From the NCBI GenBank assembly GCA_030550075.1, contig JAUQQB010000089.1, positions 1-8,899 on the forward strand: 8,899 nt of DNA, read 5' to 3'. The position numbers and the translations under genes are program-made. Below the pieces are notes generated by a model. The model made no database searches, was not told the DNA's origin, and saw only the letters and a program-made list of their open reading frames with translations. Positions 1-5,399 of the stretch are shown piece by piece. The stretch is from Chloroflexota bacterium (GTDB lineage Bacteria > Chloroflexota > Anaerolineae > Thermoflexales > Thermoflexaceae). How positions within the stretch are numbered: position 1 is the first letter of the stretch; every line of letters starts with the position of its first letter.

Positions 1-36
1 CATGAAATCGGATACCCGCCGGCATCCAGTTGAGAA

Positions 37-52
37 GGGCACGTCCGTGCCC
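37..52. repeat. Short palindrome upstream of the thioredoxin-like gene
   Basis: GGGCAC and GTGCCC pair as a 6-bp hairpin around the loop GTCC. The 9-mer GGGCACGTC at 37-45 recurs directly at 84-92. The sequence after the palindrome (GGCTACAAAC) resembles the flank of the larger palindrome at 672-702 (CCTACAAAAC), so this may be a decayed copy of the same dispersed repeat. It could also end a gene lying to the left of the window. No T-run follows, so a terminator role is not supported. Confidence 0.35.
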
Positions 53-123
53 GGCTACAAACAGGGGCTTCTCATTCGTCGTTGGGCACGTCAGTTCCTG
101 GTTAGTGTAAGGAAAGGGGGGCC

Positions 124-632
124 ATGATGAAAAGGGGATTTTCGGATTGCTGTTAGGGATGCTGGGATGGTTGTGGGCTGGATGCGCAACCGGTGGGCCT
201 GGGGGATCCCCTACGCCGGTTCCTGGACTCCTGCAGGAGACAGGGACGGTTCCATCGGCACCGATGGTCACCTGGACGCCCATCCCTTCGCCGAAGGTGA
301 TGTCCTCGCCTACGCCGATCCCGACAGCGACAGGGACACCGACGCCGCGCCCCAAAGCCGCGCTTTATAACTTCGTCTTGCCTGGCTGACCGGTGTGCGC
401 CCAGAATACGCGCCTCGTGCAGGCGCTGCGACCTCGGTTTGAAAGGGATGTGAATTTCTTGGAGGTACGAGCGGACACCCGGGAGGGTCAGACGTTGCTC
501 GCCCGGTTCGGGATGCCTGGGACGCACGGGCTCGTGGTGCTGGATCGAGAGGGGAAGGTGATCTGGCGAAGCTTCGGACACGATACGACGCCGGAGAGCG
601 TGGAGGCCGTTTTACAGCAGGCGATCCGCTAA
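124..632 (+). CDS. Candidate selenocysteine-containing thioredoxin-like lipoprotein (UPVC motif; frameshift near the start)
   Basis: Seen: ATG at 124 follows the purine-rich GGAAAGGGGG (111-120). Reading from it stops after ten codons, but one extra base in the A4G4 run (130-137) gives a clean lipoprotein signal, MMKKGIFG...LWAGC, with lipobox Cys21. A Pro/Thr/Ser-rich linker follows (about 22-80). The thioredoxin-like domain (about 82-169) reads LYNFVLPG-[TGA]-PVC, then VNFLEVRADT, FGMPGTHG, LVVLDREGKVI. The TGA (387-389) has the same reading frame on both sides and falls on the first Cys of a CxxC motif, so Sec89-Pro-Val-Cys92 is likely. A SECIS-like hairpin follows. The usual cis-Pro position is His135. 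The stop is TAA at 630-632; the repaired product is 169 residues. Known: CxxC or UxxC thioredoxin-fold proteins act in thiol redox or metal delivery. Inferred: a membrane-anchored extracytoplasmic redox or copper-handling partner of copA. Alternative: a pseudogene with two lesions. Confidence 0.6.
130..137 (+). other. Probable one-base frameshift in an A4G4 run
   Basis: The good start (ATG 124) and the open downstream frame are one base out of register, and the mismatch lies at or near AAAAGGGG. Adding one A or G restores a textbook signal peptide with Lys residues, a Leu-rich core and a lipobox. Without it, the downstream frame has only TTG at 147 (or ATT at 138) as a start and lacks the basic n-region. 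A sequencing or assembly error in the homopolymer pair is the simplest reading. A real mutation or slippage on the run are alternatives. Confidence 0.6.
389..438 (+). promoter_or_regulatory. Candidate bacterial SECIS element
   Basis: The arms GCGCC (410-414) and GGCGC (422-426), plus the pair T415-A421, form a 6-bp upper stem with the loop CGTGC (416-420). A weaker lower stem can join 389-393 (ACCGG) to 433-438, with T434 bulged. Known bSECIS criteria are a G in the first two loop bases, a small apical loop, an upper stem of at least 4 bp, and 16-37 nt between UGA and loop. Here G417 is the second loop base, followed by U, and 26 nt (390-415) lie between TGA and loop. All criteria are met. 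In a GC-rich coding region some hairpins arise by chance, so the case rests on position as well as shape. Confidence 0.55.
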
Positions 633-671
633 ATCCATGGGGCCTGGGGCGGCACATGACCTGGGATGGGC

Positions 672-702
672 TGTAGGGACAGGCACAAGGCCCGTCCCTA
701 CA
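672..702. repeat. Palindromic intergenic repeat, REP-like
   Basis: TGTAGGGAC (672-680) and GTCCCTACA (694-702) are perfect 9-bp arms. After an A/C mismatch, GGC (682-684) pairs with GCC (690-692) around the loop ACAAG. It lies between the thioredoxin-like gene and copA. The form (TGTAGGG... outer arms, GC-rich inner arms) is like dispersed palindromes common between genes in GC-rich bacteria. It is followed by AAAAC rather than a T-run, so it is more likely a dispersed repeat or an RNA-stability hairpin than a terminator. Confidence 0.6.
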
Positions 703-753
703 AAACAATGTCCGCGCCATTTCGGGGGCGCTCTTTATGTCGCTCCCATCCAT

Positions 754-760
754 GGAGGTG
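754..760 (+). promoter_or_regulatory. Ribosome binding site deciding the copA start
   Basis: GGAGGTG lies 9 bases before ATG 770. The two earlier in-frame ATGs, at 737 and 752, have no Shine-Dalgarno-like sequence at a proper distance, and the ATG at 752 overlaps this site. I therefore start copA at 770. Confidence 0.6.
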
Positions 761-769
761 TGCTCACAG

Positions 770-3202
770 ATGAACGGAACCCGTGAGATCGTGCTTCCCA
801 TCATCGGCATGACCTGTGTCAACTGCGCCCGGACGGTGGAGCGAGCGTTGAAGCGCGCGCCCGGGGTGCTGGAGGTCTCGGTGAATTTCGCTGCCGAGCA
901 GGCGATGGTGTTGCTGGATCCCTCGGCGGCGGATATCCGACAGGCCGTCCAGCAGGTCCGGGCGGCGGGTTACGATGTGGCCACCGCCACCGTGGAGCTG
1001 CCCATCCTGGGGATGACCTGCGCGAACTGCGCCCGCACCATCGAACGGGCATTGAACCGGGTTCCCGGCGTGCTGGAGGCCACGGTCAACCTGGCGGCGG
1101 AGCGCGCCCACATTACCTATGTGGTTGGCGTGGCTTCCCTCCGCGATCTGATCCAGGCGATTCGGGACGCGGGCTATGAGGTGGTGGAGACGGCCGGGGA
1201 CCTTGAGGAGACGGGGACGGATGCGGAGCAGGCGGCTCGTGAGGCCGAGCTGGCCCGTCAGCGCCGGCGCTTCCTTGTGGGCCTGGCCCTGACGCTCCCC
1301 ACGTTCTGGCTGAGCATGCAATTCGATCTGCTGCACAACGTGATGCCCGGGATGACCCGGCCGCTGCTTCTGGACTGGCTGCTGCTCCTCCTCAGCACGC
1401 CCGTGCAATTCGGAGTGGGGTGGGATTTCTATCGGGGGGCCTATCGGGCCCTGCGGCTGGGGACCGCCAATATGGATGTGTTGGTCGCCCTGGGCACTTC
1501 CGCTGCCTATTTCTATAGTCTGGCCGTCACCCTTGCCCTCACTCTGGGCAGCACGGCCCTGGGCCGTTACACCTATTTCGAGACGGCCGCGGTCATCATC
1601 ACCCTGATCGTTTTGGGGAAGTATCTGGAGGCGCGGGCCAAAGGGCGCGCGAGCGAAGCCATCCGCGCCCTGATGGCGTTGCAGCCCGAACGGGCCCGCG
1701 TGCTCCGGGATGGCCAGGAGGTCGAGATCCCAGCCGCTGAGGTCCGGGTAGGGGATCTCCTCATCGTCCGCCCCGGGGAGCGCATCCCGGCCGATGGCAT
1801 CGTTCTGGAGGGCCGCTCTGCGGTGGATGAGTCCATGATGACCGGGGAATCCCTTCCCGTGGAGAAGGGCCCAGGCGACCGGGTGCTGGGAGGGACGGTG
1901 AACCAGCATGGCCTGCTCAAGATCGAGGCTACCCAGGTCGGGCGGGACACCGTGCTGGCCGGGATTATCCGGCTGGTCCGGGAGGCGCAGGGGAGCAAGG
2001 CGCCGATCCAGCGGCTGGCGGATCAGGTCTCCGCGGTCTTCGTTCCCATTGTGATCGCGATCGCTACCCTGACCTTCCTGGGATGGCTGACGATCGGCGG
2101 GGCCGGCTTCACCCGGGCGATGGTGAACGCCATCGCGGTCCTGGTCGTCGCCTGCCCGTGCGCGATGGGGCTGGCCACGCCCACCGCCATTATGGTGGGA
2201 ACCGGGCGGGGAGCGGCGATGGGGATCCTCTTCCGCAGCGCCCAGGCTCTGGAGCAGCTGGGGAAGGTGACTATCATGGCCCTGGACAAAACGGGCACCC
2301 TCACCCAGGGGCGACCGGTGGTGACCGAAGTGATCCCGCGCGCCGGCCGAACCCCCGAGGAGGTCCTGGCGCTGGCCGCCAGCGTGGAGCAGGGGAGTGA
2401 GCATCCACTGGCCCTGGCGGTGGTGGAAGCGGCCCGAACACGGGGGCTCCCGCTGGAAAAGCCGGTCGGCTTTTCCGCATTGCCCGGTCGGGGCGTGGTG
2501 GCCCACCTGAATGGGAACGTGGTGCGGGTGGGTAAGGTCTCGTGGCTCCAGGCAGAGGGGGTAGCGCTGGAGGACCTGGGCGAGGCGGCGCGCGCCCTTC
2601 AGGAGAAGGGGCGGACGACGATGCTGGTGGCGCAGGATGGGGAGGCCATCGGGTTGATCGCCCTGGCGGATACCCTGAAGCCGGAGGCAGTCGAGGCGAT
2701 CGCTGCGCTGCATCGGCTGGGGGTGCAGACAGCGATGATCACGGGGGATAACCGGCGCACCGCCGAGGCGATCGCCCGTCAGGTTGGCATTGATCGGGTC
2801 TTCGCCGAGGTCCTGCCCGCCGATAAGGCCGAAATCGTTCGTCGGCTTCAGGGGGAGGGCCATCGGGTGGCGATGGTGGGAGATGGGGTCAATGACGCTC
2901 CGGCCCTGGCCCAGGCGGATGTCGGCATCGCCATGGGGACTGGAACGGCGGTGGCCATGGAGACAGCGGATGTCACGCTGATGCGGGGGGACCTGCGCCT
3001 GTTGCCTCAGGCGATCCGGCTCTCCCGGGGGACGATGCGGACGATCCGCCAGAACCTGTTCTGGGCTTTCTTTTACAACGTGATCCTGATCCCGGTAGCC
3101 GCCCTGGGCCTGCTGCATCCGATGATGGCGGCCGGGGCCATGGCCTTCTCCTCGATCTTCGTCGTGACGAATTCGCTTCGCCTGCGTGGGTTCCGGGCGT
3201 AA
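770..3202 (+). CDS. copA: Cu(I)-exporting P1B-type ATPase CopA
   Basis: This ATPase pumps Cu(I) out of the cytoplasm across the membrane. The product is 810 residues from ATG 770, normal for a CopA with two metal-binding domains. Order: HMA1 with GMTCVNC (13-19); HMA2 with GMTCANC (81-87); four membrane helices (about 168-287); actuator domain with TGES (358-361); two helices, the second carrying the CPC metal site (462-464); phosphorylation motif DKTGTLT with catalytic Asp506; SEHPLA with His545-Pro546; TGDN (658-661); hinge GDGVNDAP (from 704); then two final helices. YN (769-770) in helix 7 and M791-x2-S794-S795 in helix 8, with CPC, are the Cu(I) signature of subclass P1B-1. No lesion is visible. 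An extended start at 737 (821 residues) is possible. Flanking genes encode two likely extracytoplasmic thioredoxin-fold lipoproteins, which suits a copper-resistance role. No CsoR or CueR operator was recognised upstream. Confidence 0.97.
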   Translation: MNGTREIVLPIIGMTCVNCARTVERALKRAPGVLEVSVNFAAEQAMVLLDPSAADIRQAVQQVRAAGYDVATATVELPILGMTCANCARTIERALNRVPGVLEATVNLAAERAHITYVVGVASLRDLIQAIRDAGYEVVETAGDLEETGTDAEQAAREAELARQRRRFLVGLALTLPTFWLSMQFDLLHNVMPGMTRPLLLDWLLLLLSTPVQFGVGWDFYRGAYRALRLGTANMDVLVALGTSAAYFYSLAVTLALTLGSTALGRYTYFETAAVIITLIVLGKYLEARAKGRASEAIRALMALQPERARVLRDGQEVEIPAAEVRVGDLLIVRPGERIPADGIVLEGRSAVDESMMTGESLPVEKGPGDRVLGGTVNQHGLLKIEATQVGRDTVLAGIIRLVREAQGSKAPIQRLADQVSAVFVPIVIAIATLTFLGWLTIGGAGFTRAMVNAIAVLVVACPCAMGLATPTAIMVGTGRGAAMGILFRSAQALEQLGKVTIMALDKTGTLTQGRPVVTEVIPRAGRTPEEVLALAASVEQGSEHPLALAVVEAARTRGLPLEKPVGFSALPGRGVVAHLNGNVVRVGKVSWLQAEGVALEDLGEAARALQEKGRTTMLVAQDGEAIGLIALADTLKPEAVEAIAALHRLGVQTAMITGDNRRTAEAIARQVGIDRVFAEVLPADKAEIVRRLQGEGHRVAMVGDGVNDAPALAQADVGIAMGTGTAVAMETADVTLMRGDLRLLPQAIRLSRGTMRTIRQNLFWAFFYNVILIPVAALGLLHPMMAAGAMAFSSIFVVTNSLRLRGFRA

Positions 3203-3222
3203 CCGGCGATCTGGCAGAGCTG

Positions 3223-3247
3223 GGGCGGACGGCTTCGCCGCCCGCCT
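3223..3247. repeat. GC-rich hairpin between copA and the DUF411 gene
   Basis: GGCGGACGGC (3224-3233) and GCCGCCCGCC (3237-3246) pair over 10 positions with one A/C mismatch around the loop TTC. No T-run follows (TCACCACCC), so strong rho-independent termination is unlikely and read-through into the next gene is plausible. The core GGCTTCGCC resembles GGCTTTGCC in the terminator after the DUF411 gene. Confidence 0.5.
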
Positions 3248-3301
3248 CACCACCCTGATCTCCAGGTTTACAACAGAACCTGAGCGCTTCCGGAGGCAAA
3301 G

Positions 3302-3772
3302 ATGAGACTCTGGCAAACAGCGTTCCCGGGAATTCTGGGGATCCTGCTTCTGATCAGCTGCACAGGTTCCTCCCCATCGACCCGACCGGCCAGCTCCCTA
3401 TCAGGGGAAGTGGTGACGGTTTACCGCACCCCTAACTGTGGATGCTGTGGCGAATATATCCGCTATCTCCGGGATCAGGGCGTGGCCGTTCATGTGATCG
3501 AACGGGATGACCTGAGGCCACTGAAACGGCAATGGGGAGTTCCGGAATCCATGTGGAGCTGCCACACATCCCGGGTGGGCTCTTACGTGGTAGAGGGCCA
3601 TGTCCCGCTGGAGGCCATCGCCCGTCTGTGGACGGAGCGTCCGGACGCCCGGGGCATCGCCCTCCCGGGCATGCCTCCGGGATCTCCCGGGATGGGCGGC
3701 CACCGGACCGGACCGCTCACGATCTATCTTCTCACCGCGGATGGCCAGGCCCATCCGTGGATGAAGTGGTGA
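3302..3772 (+). CDS. copG: DUF411 / CopG-type copper-binding lipoprotein
   Basis: The product is 156 residues. ATG 3302 is preceded by GGAGG (3292-3296), five bases away. The N-terminus is a lipoprotein signal ending in LLIS-Cys20, so the mature protein should be membrane-anchored outside the cytoplasm, followed by a short Ser/Pro linker. The DUF411 domain (about 36-156) shows VYRTPNCGCC with the CxCC cluster Cys46/Cys48/Cys49, then SCHT (Cys87-His88), YVVEGHVP (95-102) and a Gly/Pro/Met-rich LPGMPPGSPGM, all hallmarks of the family. Known: DUF411 proteins include bacterial CopG, a thioredoxin-like-fold protein whose CxCC motif binds a copper cluster and which is encoded in copper-resistance loci. 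Inferred: it sequesters or transfers copper exported by the adjacent CopA. It follows copA by 99 bases and ends at a strong terminator, so it is probably the last gene of the copper operon. The symbol is by family resemblance. Confidence 0.92.
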   Translation: MRLWQTAFPGILGILLLISCTGSSPSTRPASSLSGEVVTVYRTPNCGCCGEYIRYLRDQGVAVHVIERDDLRPLKRQWGVPESMWSCHTSRVGSYVVEGHVPLEAIARLWTERPDARGIALPGMPPGSPGMGGHRTGPLTIYLLTADGQAHPWMKW

Positions 3773-3774
3773 CG

Positions 3775-3823
3775 AAGATGCGGGCAGCGGCTTTGCCGCT
3801 GCCCGCATCTTTTCGCTCCTTTT
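3775..3823 (+). terminator. Strong rho-independent terminator of the copper cluster
   Basis: A perfect 17-bp stem joins 3775-3791 to 3795-3811 around the loop TTT; its core is GCGGGCAGCGGC / GCCGCTGCCCGC. It is followed by T-rich sequence (TTTT at 3810-3813, partly in the stem, and TTTT at 3820-3823). It begins three bases after the DUF411 stop codon. This is the clearest transcription end in the window. Confidence 0.92.
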
Positions 3824-3895
3824 CCAGCCGGACAGGGATTTTGGGATGGGACGGCCTTCGAGGGCTCCACCCCTAACGGCCCCTCCCCGCGGCCT

Positions 3896-3936
3896 GGGGG
3901 CAGGCGGGGTCGGCTCTGGCGACCCGGCCTGCCTCC
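3896..3936. repeat. Long perfect-arm hairpin in the intergenic region
   Basis: GGCAGGC (3899-3905) pairs with GCCTGCC (3927-3933), and GGGTCG (3907-3912) with CGACCC (3920-3925). One G/G mismatch separates the two helices, and the loop is GCTCTGG. The outer bases 3896-3898 can also pair with 3934-3936. There is no T-run on either strand, so it does not look like a rho-independent terminator. A dispersed palindromic repeat or structured-RNA role is possible. Confidence 0.5.
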
Positions 3937-3983
3937 CCAAAAAGCCCTGGATAGAGGAGTCAGCGAATTTGTCCAGAGCCCCA

Positions 3984-4010
3984 TTCAACTCCAGGAAAGC
4001 GGGTTAAAAT
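3984..4010 (+). promoter_or_regulatory. Possible sigma70-type promoter for the amrS leader
   Basis: TTCAAC (3984-3989) and TAAAAT (4005-4010) lie 15 bases apart, which is short. The AT-rich GTTAAAATAAGG stands out in this GC-rich interval. A start a few bases downstream would place the whole 4041-4146 structure in the leader transcript of amrS. The call is weak and rests on the -10-like box and context. Confidence 0.3.
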
Positions 4011-4040
4011 AAGGTAGACTCGTTGCATCCTTCGGGTGGA

Positions 4041-4146
4041 GAGGTTTTGGGGGCTGGGAAGGCCGCCTTCGGCGATCTGCCTGGCCCCCAGCCTCTCGAG
4101 GGTGGGGCTGGGAGTTGAAAGCCCTGGTCCAGCCCCCGAAAACCTT
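4041..4146 (+). ncRNA. Candidate structured leader RNA of unknown class
   Basis: Bases 4041-4058 (core GGTTTTGGGGGCTGG) pair with 4128-4146 (core CCAGCCCCC-G-AAAACC) over 18 pairs with a single bulged G4138. Inside lie two hairpins: AGGC-CGCC (4060-4067) with GGCG (4071-4074) and GCCT (4079-4082), and CCCAGCC (4087-4093) with GGCTGGG (4106-4112). The result is a three-way junction with the unpaired strand AGTTGAAAGCCCTGG. The repeated blocks also allow a second fold. I matched it to no riboswitch, 6S, SRP, RNase P or tmRNA signature. A palindromic mobile repeat (MITE-like) is the main alternative. Strand is assigned from the downstream gene only. Confidence 0.35.
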
Positions 4147-4260
4147 CGATGAAAAATAGACAGGGCCCTTGATATAGATCGTGGGAGACACCTTCGCGTT
4201 TTCTGGAGCCCGAAAAGAAGGCAGGCTCCCGGCCTGGTTTTCGTGGAAGGGGGTGAGGCG

Positions 4261-5319
4261 ATGGCGGAGGTTCGAACGCTGGCGGATGTGCTGGATGCGT
4301 TGACGCGGCCGGGCGAGCTCTATGAGCGGCTCCCCGATGGCTCGGTGCGTTGCTATGCCTGCGGGCATCGCTGTCTGATCCGTCCGGGCCGCCGGGGGAT
4401 CTGCCAGGTGCGTTTCAATCGGGATGGCACCCTGTATGTCCCGTGGGGTTACGTCGCGGCTCTCCAGGTGGATCCCACGGAAAAGAAGCCGTTCTTCCAC
4501 ATCTTGCCTGGCTCCTATACGCTGACCTTCGGTATGCTGGGTTGCGATCTTCATTGCAGTTATTGTCAGAACTGGAACATCTCTCAAGCTTTACGGGATC
4601 CGGCCGCGGGAATGATGCCGGAGGAAATCACGCCCCAGCAGATGGTAGCCCTGGCCAGGCGCTATGGTGCGCAGTTAGTGGGGAGCTCCTACAACGAGCC
4701 GCTGATCACCTCGGAGTGGGCGGTGGCGATCTTTAAAGAAGCCATTGCCCATGGGCTGCGGTGCGTCTATGTTTCCAATGGAAACCTCACCCGCGAGGTC
4801 CTGGAGTATCTGCGCCCTTACCTGGTGGGCTACAAGATCGACCTCAAGAGCATGCGGGATAAGAATTACCGGGCCCTGGGGATGCCGTTGAAGAACGTCC
4901 TGGAGGGCATCCGTCTGGTCTACGAGAGCGGCCTGTGGCTGGAGGTGGTTACGCTGGTGGTGCCGGGCTTCAACGATTCCGACGAAGAGCTGCGGGATGC
5001 AGCGGAGTTCCTGGCCTCGATTTCTCCGGACATCCCGTGGCATGTGACGGCCTTCCATCCGGATTACAAGATGACGGATCGGGACTGGACGCCGGTGAAG
5101 ACCCTGATCCGGGCGGCGGAGATCGGGAAGGCGGCAGGATTGCGCTATGTTTACGCCGGCAACCTCCCGGGCCGGGTGGGGCCGTTTGAGAACACGTATT
5201 GCCCGAATTGTGATGCCCTCCTCATCGCCCGCCATGGCTTCCGGATCCTGGTGGATCATCTCAGCGGGCGGGGGACCTGTTATCGGTGTGGAACGGCGAT
5301 CCCCGGCATCTGGCAGTGA
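4261..5319 (+). CDS. amrS: AmmeMemoRadiSam-system radical SAM enzyme (AmrS)
   Basis: This is a radical S-adenosylmethionine enzyme of the family formerly labelled pyruvate formate-lyase-activating-like. The product is 352 residues from ATG 4261, which has AAGGGGG upstream; a GTG at 4243 would add six residues. An N-terminal Cys cluster, C31-x2-C34-x3-C38 and C48, lies in CYACGHRC...GICQVR. The SAM/[4Fe-4S] motif is C95-x3-C99-x2-C102 (GCDLHCSYCQNW). YNEPLI, VYVSNGN and GYKIDLKSM follow in the barrel. A C-terminal zinc-ribbon-like pair, C314-x2-C317 and C340-x2-C343, closes the protein. This order is characteristic of the family. Known: it co-occurs with AMMECR1 and Memo proteins, often as fusions or neighbours; I know of no settled substrate. 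Neither partner is in this window. It ends right at the hairpin before ftsK. Confidence 0.93.
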   Translation: MAEVRTLADVLDALTRPGELYERLPDGSVRCYACGHRCLIRPGRRGICQVRFNRDGTLYVPWGYVAALQVDPTEKKPFFHILPGSYTLTFGMLGCDLHCSYCQNWNISQALRDPAAGMMPEEITPQQMVALARRYGAQLVGSSYNEPLITSEWAVAIFKEAIAHGLRCVYVSNGNLTREVLEYLRPYLVGYKIDLKSMRDKNYRALGMPLKNVLEGIRLVYESGLWLEVVTLVVPGFNDSDEELRDAAEFLASISPDIPWHVTAFHPDYKMTDRDWTPVKTLIRAAEIGKAAGLRYVYAGNLPGRVGPFENTYCPNCDALLIARHGFRILVDHLSGRGTCYRCGTAIPGIWQ

Positions 5320-5321
5320 TG

Positions 5322-5360
5322 TTTCACAGACGGGCCCCCTCTGGCGGCCCGTCTGTGAAA
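5322..5360. repeat. Perfect 15-bp inverted repeat at the amrS-ftsK junction
   Basis: TTTCACAGACGGGCC (5322-5336) and GGCCCGTCTGTGAAA (5346-5360) are exact reverse complements around a 9-base loop. The element begins two bases after the amrS stop codon. No T-run follows (TCCCCCCAAA). It may end or stabilise the amrS transcript. Such a perfect palindrome is unlikely as coding sequence, which argues against starting ftsK at the in-frame ATG 5319. Confidence 0.75.
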
Positions 5361-5399
5361 TCCCCCCAAATCCTTCCGAAAACCAACGGAGCGCGGACC

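Larger units (their letters stand above)
3824..4260. other. Gene-free interval before amrS
   Basis: I see no convincing gene in these 437 bases on either strand; the open frames crossing it are shadows of neighbours and lack family motifs. It holds the hairpin at 3896-3936, a weak promoter-like pair at 3984-4010, a small hairpin CATCC/GGGTG around TTC (4026-4038), the complex structured segment at 4041-4146, and a 6-bp stem GGAGCC/GGCTCC (4205-4210 with 4224-4229). The last 20 bases carry the amrS ribosome binding site (AAGGGGG at 4248-4254). Confidence 0.6.

Noticed and set aside
82..108. Promoter-like pair TTGGGC (82-87) and TAGTGT (103-108) before the thioredoxin-like gene
   Set aside because: Both boxes are poor matches and the spacing is 15 bases; it cannot be told from background.
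1..127. Two short + strand frames at the left edge: a tail ending at 31-33 (…YPPASS stop) and a 41-codon frame 2-127 overlapping the next ATG
   Set aside because: Neither shows family motifs. The second crosses a palindrome and a direct repeat and has no ribosome binding site. The first is too short to tell from chance, though it could be the true end of a gene outside the window.
147..389. Stand-alone 80-residue lipoprotein starting at TTG 147 and ending at the TGA
   Set aside because: It ends in the middle of a thioredoxin motif, lacks the basic signal-peptide start, and its frame continues without a break in the next segment. It is better read as the first part of one gene.
393..632. Separate 79-residue gene starting at GTG 393
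   Set aside because: It would begin inside the redox motif with no ribosome binding site and lack the first strand of the thioredoxin fold.
764..3316. Very long - strand open frame opposite copA, and other long antisense frames opposite ftsK
   Set aside because: These are shadows of GC-rich + strand genes: composition is Arg/His/Pro/Gln-rich with no domains, while the + strand carries every CopA and FtsK motif.
3532..3876. + strand 114-residue frame overlapping the DUF411 gene
   Set aside because: It lies in the wrong frame to the conserved DUF411 motifs and reads through the terminator.
3401..3988. - strand frames over the DUF411 gene and the following intergenic region
   Set aside because: They run through a perfect terminator stem and show no recognisable motifs.
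4041..4146. Assignment of the structured segment to SRP RNA, 6S RNA, tmRNA or a cobalamin/SAM riboswitch
   Set aside because: The diagnostic conserved sequences of those classes are not visible; only the base-pairing is strong.
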